Shown piece after piece: positions 21,203 through 27,815 of a stretch of DNA of 27,815 bases; positions within the stretch are counted from its first letter, which is position 1; each line of letters begins with the position of its first letter. The position numbers and the translations under genes are program-made. The notes below the pieces were generated by a model. It was given only the letters and a program-made list of their open reading frames with translations. It was not told where the DNA came from and searched no databases. The DNA comes from JAKAXG01 sp035702985 (GTDB lineage Bacteria; Actinomycetota; Acidimicrobiia; Acidimicrobiales; Palsa-688): positions 1 to 27,815 of the forward strand of contig DASSZD010000017.1 of the NCBI GenBank assembly GCA_035702985.1, given 5' to 3'.

Positions 21203-22372
21203 TCAGGCCTGTCCCACCTCGGCCCGGTACTTGGCGGTGACGTCCTCCACCGCCTTGAGGTGGGCCGCCGCCATCTCCGGGCGGGAGGCCCGGGCCCGTT
21301 CCCGGGCCTGGGCGGTGCTCCACGACTGACCCTGGAAGCGGGGCATGACGTGCTGGCTGATCAGCTCGTAGCTGCGGTGGGTGGCGGCCGGGTTGGCCCA
21401 CTCGTGGGCCAGGAGCATGTAGCAGCCGAAGCCCCCGTTGGACTGGGCCAGCAGCCGCTCGACCTGGGCGACGGCGTCGTCGACGGTGCCGATGGACCCC
21501 AGGCCGGTGTCGTTGACGAAGTCGATCATCTCCCGCACGTTGCCGCCCCCGACGGCCATCTGCGGGAACGCCGCCACCGCCTGGAAGTACTCGAACCACT
21601 GTTCGATCCCGTACTCGACGTCTCTGTACGCCTGCTCCCGGGTCTCGGCGATGTGCATGAGCCCCACCAGGCGCCACTGGGACCGGTCGACTGTGGTGCC
21701 GAAATGGGCCGCCCGCTCCTCCATGACGTCCCAGTGCAGGGCGAGCGCGTCGAAACCGGCGGCCTGCGTGGCCCCGATCGAGAGAAGTCCGATCCCGTGC
21801 CGGCCGGCGATCTGCGGGCCGGCGGGCGAGGCGACAGCCGCCACCGAGACGTCGAAGAGCGGGTCGGAGAAGGGCCGCAGGTGCAGCCGGGCGTCGCGCA
21901 GGTCCCACCGCTCGTTGCGGAACGTGAGCGGCTGGTCGCTGGTGAGCAGGTGCATGATCACCTCGACGCCCTGGGCCAGCAGTTCCCGGGTCTGCGATTG
22001 GTCGAGGCCGATCATGGCGGCGTCGGTCGGCAGCGACCCCGGGCCCAACCCCAGCATGAACCGGCCCCTCGTCAGGTGGTCGAGGAGCACGGCCCGTTCG
22101 GCCACCCACAGCGGGTTGTGGTAGCTGACGCTGATGACGCCGGTCCCCAGCCGGATGTGCCTGGTCCGCTGGGCGGCGGCGGCGATGAAGATCTCCGGCG
22201 AGGCGATGATCTCGCTCCCGGCGGAGTGGTGCTCGCCGATCCAGGCCTCGTCCCAACCGAGCCGGTCGAGGTGCTCGAGCAATTGCATGTCCCGTTCCAG
22301 AGCCAGGGTGGGGTTCTCCCCGGCGGGATGGAACGGCGCCATGAAGATGCCGAAGCGCAGACGGTCACTCAC
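21203..22372 (-). CDS. LLM-class (luciferase-like) flavin-dependent oxidoreductase
   Basis: 389-residue protein of the bacterial luciferase-like monooxygenase superfamily, using FMN or F420. The family pattern is clear: RFGIFMAPFHP at the first strand, WDEAWIGEHHS, IRLGTGVISVSYHNPLWVAERAVLLDHLTRGRFMLGLGPGS, then a nitropropane-like C-terminal half. It resembles the limonene/alkanal monooxygenase group. The GTG start at 22372 follows a G-rich stretch (GAGGGGGG). A TAGGAT -10 candidate (22406-22411, minus strand) lies about 34 nt upstream. It ends 16 bp from the converging HTH-citrate synthase gene. Substrate unknown. Confidence 0.9.
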   Translation of the reverse strand: MSDRLRFGIFMAPFHPAGENPTLALERDMQLLEHLDRLGWDEAWIGEHHSAGSEIIASPEIFIAAAAQRTRHIRLGTGVISVSYHNPLWVAERAVLLDHLTRGRFMLGLGPGSLPTDAAMIGLDQSQTRELLAQGVEVIMHLLTSDQPLTFRNERWDLRDARLHLRPFSDPLFDVSVAAVASPAGPQIAGRHGIGLLSIGATQAAGFDALALHWDVMEERAAHFGTTVDRSQWRLVGLMHIAETREQAYRDVEYGIEQWFEYFQAVAAFPQMAVGGGNVREMIDFVNDTGLGSIGTVDDAVAQVERLLAQSNGGFGCYMLLAHEWANPAATHRSYELISQHVMPRFQGQSWSTAQARERARASRPEMAAAHLKAVEDVTAKYRAEVGQA

Positions 22373-22419
22373 GGGATCCCCCCTCTGTGGTCGAACGCCA
22401 CGCCGATCCTACACAGCGT

Positions 22420-22437
22420 CGGGCGGTTCACCGCCCG
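22420..22437. terminator. Palindrome between PAP2 and LLM genes
   Basis: CGGGCGGT-TC-ACCGCCCG is a perfect 8-bp dyad with a 2-nt centre, 37 nt after the PAP2 stop and just upstream of the LLM -10 candidate. It can serve as a terminator for the PAP2 gene or as an operator for the LLM gene; there is no T-run. Confidence 0.4.
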
Positions 22438-22474
22438 GGACGGCCGCGGCTGAGCGGCGCCTCCGGAATGCCGC

Positions 22475-23191
22475 TTACGGCTGGTGCCGGCGGCCGGCGG
22501 AGCCGGGCACCGTGGCGGGGGACGTGTCGGCCCGGGGGCCGGCGCCGTTCCGGGAGGGCCCCACGGGGCGAGCGGGCAGCCGGGCCCCGGCGGTGGCGAC
22601 CACGAACGGCCGGAACGGTCGGTAACCGGCGATGCGGGCCACCAGTGACGTCAACACGGTCCGGACGGCGAACCAGCCGATCACGGCGATGGCCGCCCCG
22701 ATGAGCAGTCCGGCGGCGACGTCGCCGGGGTAGTGGGCTCCGACATAGACCCGGGCGAAGGCCAGGAGCAGGGCCAGAACAGTGCCGACCGCGGCCAGGG
22801 CCCGGACGGCGCGACCGCTGTAACGGGCGATGATCCACAGCCCGGCGGTGGCGGCCCCGGCGGTGATGGCATGGTCGGAGGGGAACGAGTAGTCGGTGCT
22901 TCTCGCCACCAGCACCTCGACGCCGCGCAGGGTGATGTACGGGCGGGGCCGGGCCACTTCGTGGACGATGATCTGGTTGACCCCCACCGCCAGGACGGTG
23001 CCGGCGGCGGTCCAGATGGAGGCCGCCACGGCCCGGGCCGGGTCGGGCTGCGAACGGGCGTACCACCAGGCGGCGAGCACCAGCACGGCGAAGATGCCCA
23101 CCCCGTACACGGCGTACACCTTCATGAAACCGTGCAACCAGGCGGTGTGGACGGCGAAATCGTTGATGTCCTTGTACCAGGTGGAGTCCAC
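22475..23191 (-). CDS. PAP2-family membrane phosphatase (undecaprenyl-diphosphatase-like)
   Basis: 238-residue membrane phosphatase with about five to six transmembrane segments. The three PAP2 motifs are visible: ARPRPY (motif 1), SFPSDHA (motif 2) and RVYVGAHYPGDVAAG (motif 3, with the catalytic His). Such enzymes dephosphorylate lipid phosphates such as undecaprenyl diphosphate or phosphatidic acid at the outer membrane face. The last 40 or so residues are Pro/Arg/Gly-rich and cytoplasmic or disordered. The GTG at 23191 has AAAGGA seven bases upstream. It diverges from the ChrB-domain gene. Confidence 0.9.
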   Translation of the reverse strand: MDSTWYKDINDFAVHTAWLHGFMKVYAVYGVGIFAVLVLAAWWYARSQPDPARAVAASIWTAAGTVLAVGVNQIIVHEVARPRPYITLRGVEVLVARSTDYSFPSDHAITAGAATAGLWIIARYSGRAVRALAAVGTVLALLLAFARVYVGAHYPGDVAAGLLIGAAIAVIGWFAVRTVLTSLVARIAGYRPFRPFVVATAGARLPARPVGPSRNGAGPRADTSPATVPGSAGRRHQP

Positions 23192-23327
23192 CGGAGATCC
23201 TTTCCGTCCGGGCTACGAGCACGGCCTTGATGGAGCGTCGAGAACCGCCGTCAGATACGCACGAAGCACTCCCATCGTTCTACCGGTGCTCCATGCGAAA
23301 CGATAACACCCTGCAGCACAAGTGATG

Positions 23328-23343
23328 TAACCTGCGCTTCGTG
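23328..23343 (+). promoter_or_regulatory. TANNNT -10 element for a leaderless ChrB-domain gene
   Basis: TAACCT (23328-23333) ends exactly 7 nt before the GTG at 23341, the same spacing as at 12090-12103, and no Shine-Dalgarno sequence is present. The 149-bp divergent gap also holds a distant ATCGTT/AACGAT pair (23274-23279, 23299-23304). Confidence 0.45.
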
Positions 23344-23865
23344 GGTTGGCGAATCGTAACCTATCGGCTCAGCGGTGAGGGGTCCGGCCAGCGGGTGGGC
23401 ATCTGGCGGGAGCTGCGCCGGCGGGGGGCGGTGTCGCTGCAGACGGCCACCTGGGCCATGCCGACCGGTGATCAGTTCGACGAGGGTTTGGAAAAAGCCA
23501 TCGGCCTGGTGCGCCGCTCGGGCGGGACGGTGCTGGTGGCCGACGTGGATGCGGCCAGTCCGGCCGTCGCCGAGCTGGAGGCCCTCTACAATGCCGAGCG
23601 CGACGCCGAATGGTCGGAGTTCATGTCCGAGTGCGGGAAGGCCCTGGCCGAGCTGGCTGACGAGGTGGCCAAGGAGAAGTTCACCCTGGCCGAGCTGGAC
23701 GAGGAGGAGCACAACGTGGACCGGCTGCGGCGCTGGTACCGGGAGCTGCGGGCCAAGGACCTGTTCGGCGCCCCTGGTTCGGCCCACGCCGAGGTGAAGC
23801 TGAAGGAGGCCGTGGAGGCGCTCGAGGACTTCGCCGAGCGGGTCTACGAGGCCCGCTCCCGCTAG
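23341..23865 (+). CDS. ChrB N-terminal domain protein
   Basis: 174-residue protein that matches only the N-terminal (PaaX-like) part of the chromate-resistance regulator ChrB: WRIVTYRLSGEGSGQRVGIWRELRRRGAVSLQTATWAMP, then a helical acidic and basic region to the end. Full ChrB proteins are about 300 residues with a second domain, which is absent here. The start GTG probably begins a leaderless mRNA. Its stop codon shares a base with the start of the MFS gene, so the two form an operon, and it may regulate or respond to the transporter's substrate. Whether chromate is involved is not shown. Confidence 0.8.
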   Translation: MGWRIVTYRLSGEGSGQRVGIWRELRRRGAVSLQTATWAMPTGDQFDEGLEKAIGLVRRSGGTVLVADVDAASPAVAELEALYNAERDAEWSEFMSECGKALAELADEVAKEKFTLAELDEEEHNVDRLRRWYRELRAKDLFGAPGSAHAEVKLKEAVEALEDFAERVYEARSR

Positions 23866-25079
23866 TGGGCCGCCAGCCCCGCAGCGGCCCGACGTCGCCC
23901 GGTCCGGGCTGGACGGTGCTGGCTCCCGTCTACGGGGCGGGGTTCGTGACCGCCTTCGGCGCCCACGCGGTAGCCGCCAACCTGGGGGCATATGCGACCG
24001 GGCGTCACAGCTCCCTGTGGGAGCTGGGAGTGCTGCTGGGCGTGTACGACCTGGCCGAAGTGGTCCTCAAACCGGTGTTCGGATCCGTGGTGGACCGGGT
24101 CGGGTCCAAGCCGGTGATGCTGGCCGGGTTGGTGGCCTTCGCCCTGGCCTCAGCGGCGTTCGCGCTGGCCGGTTCCCCTCATTGGCTGGGGGTGGCCCGC
24201 CTCGGTCAGGGCTGTGCCGCGGCGGCGTTCTCGCCGGCCGCCGGAGCGGCGGTCGCCGGTCTGGGCGGAACCAAGCGCACCGGTCGGCTGTTCGGCGGTT
24301 ACGGCGGGGCCAAGAGCGTCGGCTATCTGCTCGGGCCACTGGCCGGCGGGGCCATCGTCGACGCCTCCGGCTACCGGGCGCTGTTCGCCGTCACCGGTCT
24401 GGTTGCGGTGATCGCCGCGGCTGGTATCGCGCTCCGCATGCCGGCGGTGGCCCCGCAACCGCGGACCCGCGCCGGGGTGACCAGCCTGGTCGCCCAGATA
24501 CGCGACCCGGGGTTCATACGCCCGGTGCTGCTCCTCGCCGCCGCCACGGGGGCCCTCAGCGCCGGGGTCGGATTCCTGCCCCTGCTCGGAGTGCGGCACC
24601 ATCTCAGCCCCCTGGCCACCGGAGCCCTGGTCTCGCTCCTCGCCGCCACCACCGCCCTGGCCCAGCCGTGGGCCGGGCGGGCCCACGACCGCGGCCGGCT
24701 CCCCGCCGCCGGGCCGGCCGCCGCCGTGATGGCGTGCGCCGCCGGCTTCGTCGTGGCTGCTGCGTGGCCCACGCCCGGCGGCCTGGCCATCTCCGCCATC
24801 TCCGTGGGCGCCGGGGTGGCGGTCGCCACCCCGGTGGGGTTCTCCCTGCTGGCCTCCAGCTCACCTCCGGAGCGGCTGGGCCGCACCATGGGCGCCGGCG
24901 AGGTCGGGCGCGAGCTCGGAGACGCGGGCGGACCGATGCTGGTGGGCGCGTTCGCCGGCTTCGGGCTGGCCACCGGTCTGATCGCCCTGGCCGCCGCCCT
25001 GGCCGCCGTCGGCGGTCTGGTCCTCCCCGCTCGCCGGGCGCCCGTGGGGGCCGACGTCGATCCGGGCGAAGCGCGATAG
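23865..25079 (+). CDS. MFS transporter
   Basis: 404-residue major facilitator transporter with about 12 hydrophobic helices. The loop 2-3 signature reads GSVVDRVGSKPVML, close to the MFS consensus, and the second half has AGRAHDRGRLP at the matching place. The sequence looks like a drug or small-molecule:proton antiporter. The start GTG overlaps the TAG of the ChrB-domain gene by one base (TAGTG). ChrB-like genes often sit beside transporters in resistance loci; here the transporter is MFS and not the usual ChrA. The exported substrate is unknown. Confidence 0.9.
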   Translation: MGRQPRSGPTSPGPGWTVLAPVYGAGFVTAFGAHAVAANLGAYATGRHSSLWELGVLLGVYDLAEVVLKPVFGSVVDRVGSKPVMLAGLVAFALASAAFALAGSPHWLGVARLGQGCAAAAFSPAAGAAVAGLGGTKRTGRLFGGYGGAKSVGYLLGPLAGGAIVDASGYRALFAVTGLVAVIAAAGIALRMPAVAPQPRTRAGVTSLVAQIRDPGFIRPVLLLAAATGALSAGVGFLPLLGVRHHLSPLATGALVSLLAATTALAQPWAGRAHDRGRLPAAGPAAAVMACAAGFVVAAAWPTPGGLAISAISVGAGVAVATPVGFSLLASSSPPERLGRTMGAGEVGRELGDAGGPMLVGAFAGFGLATGLIALAAALAAVGGLVLPARRAPVGADVDPGEAR

Positions 25080-25211
25080 CGGGCGTCCACCGCCTCCCCA
25101 CCCGGCCGACGGATCCAGGATCCGAATGGGCGGTTGCGTCTCCGACCGCCACGGTCCCCTCCCCCAGCTGCTCGACCGCCCGCCCGGACCCCGGCTGGGG
25201 CCTAGACACCG

Positions 25212-25239
25212 GACGCCCCGGGCCGGAGCCCGGGGCGTC
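25212..25239. terminator. Bidirectional terminator hairpin
   Basis: GACGCCCCGGGC (25212-25223) pairs perfectly with GCCCGGGGCGTC (25228-25239) around a CGGA tetraloop, a 12-bp stem. It lies between the converging MFS gene (ends 25079) and the exported-protein gene (ends 25265) and on the plus strand is followed by a modestly T-rich stretch. Confidence 0.8.
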
Positions 25240-25264
25240 GCATTCGATTCAGAACTGCGCCGTG

Positions 25265-27130
25265 TCAGGGCGTCGGGGCGCTCCAGACGAAGGTGCCCCA
25301 GTTGCTGTCGGTGTCCCTCGGCGTCGGCGGGATGTACTCGGTCATCATGTAGACCTGACCGGCGTAGACCGCCCCGGCCGAGTAATCGCCCCACCGGCAC
25401 CCCGTCGACGGGGAGGCGAACGGCGGGTAACAGGTGAACCCGTCTTCAGGGGCAGCCCCGGCCGCCGCCAGATGGATGTCACCGGTCGGCTGGCCGCCGA
25501 CCAGCGTCACATAAGCGGCGCTGGGATAGTCGGAGTGACCGCTCATCGAGAAGTCGAGGTAGCCGTTGCCCGATCCGTTGACGACCATGTCCGGGTACAG
25601 CAGGCTGTCACCCGTCGCCACGTAACCCTGGTGGGCGACCGAGGCAGTCACCGTCCCGTCAGCCGGGGACACCGACGGCGTCAGGTCGAACCACGCCACG
25701 CCGGCGTGCCCTGCGTCGGACGAGGTGACGGTGGCGGTGTCCAGCTCCGTGTACAGCTGACCGGCGCTGTAGGTGGTCTCCTGCAGGGCGTTGAAATCGG
25801 CCTGCAGTTCCGGGGCCGAGCGGTGCCAGCCGTAGGTGCTGCCCAGGGGCAGCGGACCGTTCTTCTGGACCGCGTTGGGCGGGAAGGCGTACGGTTCGCT
25901 CGTCAGCTCCGCCGCCGTGAGCGGCGGTGTCCCGCCCGTCGCCAGCAGGTCGGTCTGGTTGAGCGCGTAGACGATGAGGTGGTTGTCGCTGAAGAGATCC
26001 GAGTTCGACTCGGCGAAGTACTCGGTGTTGGGCGCGTAGGTCCCGTCGGACGGGGTGGACGCCGGCGAGACGTGGTAGGGGCCGTTGTTCTGCGCCGGCG
26101 TACCACCCGACGCGTCGGCGCTGTAGCCGTACGGATCGCCGGTCACCTGGTAACGGGCGATGGGCGGAGCGGTGGCCCCCCCGTCAGCCGCGGCGGCTAC
26201 CAGACCCTGCTTGGAGACGGCGTACAGGACCGTACCGTTGTAGAAGGGCGTACCCGCCGGGTTGCTGATGTTGGAGAACTCGTTGGTGGTGATGTAGAAG
26301 CCGTTGGCGTCGGCGCCGATCATGTCGTAGTCGCCGAAGCACGGGCAGTCACCCAACGGGTTGTTGGCATCGGTGGTGTCGAACCCGAAGACGGTGTAGT
26401 TGCCGAGCGGGTCGCTCGTCTGCGAGACGGCGATGTACTGGGTACTCGGGGCCGGGCTGCCGACCGTGAACATGGTGAAGAACCACCGCTGCGTCTGCGC
26501 GTCGAAGTAGCAGCGGGGATCCGACAGGAACGCCGACGGCTGCAGGCCGAACATGGCCCAGGCCGGGGTCACCTGCCACACCGTGGTCCCGCCCGGCGTG
26601 TAGGCCGACGCGGCGTCGTTGACGAAGTCGAAGATGATGGGGCTGCCGGTGGCGTCCGGCCCGGCACACGTGCCCTGGTCGGGCGGCTCGACGTCCGAGA
26701 AGGGCGTGATGCCGGCCGGCGGCACGTTGACCGCGGCGGACTGGGGGCTGGTCACCCCGGTGAACCCGGACTCGCCGGGCACGTTGCCCCTGACGAGGTA
26801 GTTGCTGCCGGCGGTGATGGGCGTGCCCCGGTTGCCGGTCGGGTGGGGGCGGCCGAGCCGCTGCTTCTTGGCCGGCGTCCCCGTCACCGGAGTGCCCACT
26901 GCGCCGGACGGAACCTCGCCCTGGACGGTCGTCCAGTTGACCGTCTGCCGCGACGTGAAGGACTCGGACGAGGTGGTGTAGCTGATGGTGGCCGGGCTGC
27001 TGGTCTGGGCGGCGGACACCGTCGCCGCCGATGCCGCTGACCCCACCCCCACATCGAAAAGAGCCGTCGCAGCCAGGGCCACGCCGGCCACCAAGGAACC
27101 GGACCGCTTACCGCGTCGAATGGGACGCAA
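25265..27130 (-). CDS. Large exported protein of unknown function
   Basis: 621 residues with a clear signal peptide (basic RPIRRGKR, hydrophobic SLVAGVALAATAL, cleavage after an SAASA-like site near residue 33). The mature part is rich in Gly, Thr, Ser, Asp and aromatic residues with several Cys pairs (CPCFGDYD, CYFD, CYPP, GCRWGDY), looks all-beta, and has recurring strand-turn units such as NGFYITTNEF and YAVSKQGL suggestive of a beta-propeller. I recognise no catalytic motif. I start at TTG 27130 because GAGGGAGGG lies just upstream and the signal peptide then begins directly; an in-frame start 33 codons earlier would put Arg/Pro-rich residues ahead of it and lies on the promoter. It has its own promoter at 27201-27229. 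Confidence 0.75.
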   Translation of the reverse strand: MRPIRRGKRSGSLVAGVALAATALFDVGVGSAASAATVSAAQTSSPATISYTTSSESFTSRQTVNWTTVQGEVPSGAVGTPVTGTPAKKQRLGRPHPTGNRGTPITAGSNYLVRGNVPGESGFTGVTSPQSAAVNVPPAGITPFSDVEPPDQGTCAGPDATGSPIIFDFVNDAASAYTPGGTTVWQVTPAWAMFGLQPSAFLSDPRCYFDAQTQRWFFTMFTVGSPAPSTQYIAVSQTSDPLGNYTVFGFDTTDANNPLGDCPCFGDYDMIGADANGFYITTNEFSNISNPAGTPFYNGTVLYAVSKQGLVAAAADGGATAPPIARYQVTGDPYGYSADASGGTPAQNNGPYHVSPASTPSDGTYAPNTEYFAESNSDLFSDNHLIVYALNQTDLLATGGTPPLTAAELTSEPYAFPPNAVQKNGPLPLGSTYGWHRSAPELQADFNALQETTYSAGQLYTELDTATVTSSDAGHAGVAWFDLTPSVSPADGTVTASVAHQGYVATGDSLLYPDMVVNGSGNGYLDFSMSGHSDYPSAAYVTLVGGQPTGDIHLAAAGAAPEDGFTCYPPFASPSTGCRWGDYSAGAVYAGQVYMMTEYIPPTPRDTDSNWGTFVWSAPTP

Positions 27131-27200
27131 GGTTTCCCTCCCTCTGGTTGTCAAATGCGGCCCCACACCGGGCCGACATCCCCAGGGCCGCCGAGCAGGG

Positions 27201-27229
27201 ACTCTATCCTTCGCCGGATCACCGTTCAA
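27201..27229 (-). promoter_or_regulatory. Sigma-70-like promoter of the exported-protein gene
   Basis: On the minus strand TTGAAC (27224-27229) and TAGAGT (27201-27206) are 17 bp apart; +1 would be near 27194 with a leader of about 64 nt. The -10 is identical to that of the sedolisin gene. The rest of the 209-bp gap holds only a 7-bp GCCGGCG/CGCCGGC dyad (27250-27256, 27271-27277), a weak terminator candidate for the membrane-protein gene. Confidence 0.55.
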
Positions 27230-27339
27230 TGGCCGATTTGGGAACTTCTGCCGGCGATCCCCGGCTACCGCGCCGGCCTCGCCGTCGGGGTCATCGCGGG
27301 GAACGACCCGGGTGGCGGCCGTCCGGGGCGGCGCCGGGT

Positions 27340-27815
27340 TCAGGCCGCCAGGCGGTCCGCCGCAACCGCGCTCTCATGTCTCCGCTGGACCCGCCGCTCC
27401 GTCCCCTGCCGCCGGCCGGAGGTGGCTGTCCCGGCCGATAGGACCCCCAACGCCAGGACCACGAGCGGCACCGCGGTGTTGGGGTCGGTGGCCTGGCCGC
27501 TGTAGAGCTGGCCCAGGCTCTGACCCACGACCCACATCGACGCCAGGAGCGGCAGGCTGAGGCCTATCCCGGCGATCCGGCCGACCCGGCCGGTCAGGGG
27601 AAGGAGACCCACCAGCACTTCCACGGTGCACAGGATGACAACCGCCGGTCCGCCTGCCTGGTGGATTCCCGCTGCTGCGTGGCTGTCGATGGTGGCCAGC
27701 CATCCGGGTGCTCCGGCGGCGTTGCCCGAGATGCTCGTGGCCAGGCCGGCCTGCCCCGGGACCAGTCGGAGGCTGGCGTCTCCCACCCAGAGCACCGCCC
27801 AGGCCCAAAGTGTCC
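27340..27815 (-). CDS. Membrane protein, 5' end cut by window edge
   Basis: About 158 residues are visible and the frame stays open to the right edge, so the true start is outside; a GTG at 27795 is possible but the hydrophobic residues before it (LWAWAV) read as part of the protein. Three or four transmembrane segments are seen (LWAWAVLWVGDASLRL, VVILCTVEVLVGLLPL, IAGIGLSLPLLASMWVVGQ, VPLVVLALGVLSAG), with GQATDPNTAVPLVVLAL between the last two. The tail is basic. I recognise it only as a conserved-looking actinobacterial membrane protein and assign no function. Confidence 0.65.
   Translation of the reverse strand, partial: TLWAWAVLWVGDASLRLVPGQAGLATSISGNAAGAPGWLATIDSHAAAGIHQAGGPAVVILCTVEVLVGLLPLTGRVGRIAGIGLSLPLLASMWVVGQSLGQLYSGQATDPNTAVPLVVLALGVLSAGTATSGRRQGTERRVQRRHESAVAADRLAA

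Noticed and set aside
24017..27040. 1007-codon plus-strand frame across the MFS and exported-protein genes
   Set aside because: It crosses a strong terminator and runs antisense to a gene with signal peptide, promoter and SD site; composition is that of a shadow frame.
27149..27154. Perfect TTGACA on the minus strand near the exported-protein start
   Set aside because: It lies only about 20 nt before the TTG start and has no -10 at proper spacing; the TTGAAC/TAGAGT pair upstream fits better.

Overview
The window is a GC-rich (roughly 70%) bacterial chromosome segment, densely coded and with very short intergenic gaps. Frequent GTG/TTG starts, -10 boxes of the TANNNT type placed directly before start codons (leaderless mRNAs), a luciferase-like (LLM) oxidoreductase, an HTH-fused citrate synthase paired with a citrate synthase, and a sedolisin protease suggest an Actinomycetota chromosome, perhaps Acidimicrobiia-like. 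The phylum is an inference from gene content and codon use. No rRNA, tRNA, CRISPR array, insertion sequence or phage gene is visible.

Region 1 (1-8702, minus strand) is one tightly coupled catabolic operon. Read in transcription order it encodes a UxaA/SuyA-like SAF subunit, a UxaA/SuyB-like large subunit, an IlvD/Edd sugar-acid dehydratase, a short-chain dehydrogenase, an enolase-superfamily dehydratase-like protein, an aldehyde dehydrogenase and a GH31 alpha-glycosidase cut by the left edge. Junctions run from a 19-nt overlap to a 1-nt gap. A good sigma-70-type promoter with a palindrome in its spacer lies upstream. Directly upstream on the same strand is a YeiH-family transporter (8912-9991), divergent from a YeiE/CysB-type LysR regulator (10062-10964) whose start codon lies inside an LTTR box.

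The main hypothesis is that this is a sulfosugar or sulfonate pathway of the sulfo-Entner-Doudoroff type. The sugar would be oxidised (SDR), the sulfo-sugar acid dehydrated (IlvD/Edd), sulfolactaldehyde oxidised (ALDH), sulfolactate cleaved to pyruvate and sulfite (SuyAB-like pair), and sulfite exported and sensed (YeiH and LysR). The lactonase and aldolase are not in the window but could lie beyond the left edge. The GH31 does not show the sulfonate-binding residues of known sulfoquinovosidases, so an ordinary sugar-acid pathway remains the main alternative.

Region 2 (11079-17775) holds an exported matrixin-type zinc protease, divergent from a compact AceE/transketolase-like E1 enzyme, then a secreted sedolisin protease without the usual prodomain. 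A two-gene unit follows: a ClpC/ClpA N-domain protein with a low-complexity linker and a C-terminal zinc ribbon, overlapping a DPH6-like ATP pyrophosphatase. Intergenic spots hold a G-quadruplex motif, a long GC hairpin and a 14-nt tandem repeat.

Region 3 (17985-21186) has a SAM methyltransferase, a citrate synthase, and a divergent protein that joins an excisionase-type HTH to a citrate synthase domain with a His-to-Gln change at a catalytic position. A perfect 12-bp inverted repeat sits between the two divergent starts and covers promoter elements of both. I read this as a metabolite-sensing repressor built from a dead citrate synthase.

Region 4 (21203-27815) holds an LLM oxidoreductase, a PAP2 phosphatase, a ChrB N-domain protein overlapping an MFS transporter, a strong terminator hairpin, a large exported protein of unknown function with its own promoter, and a membrane protein cut by the right edge.
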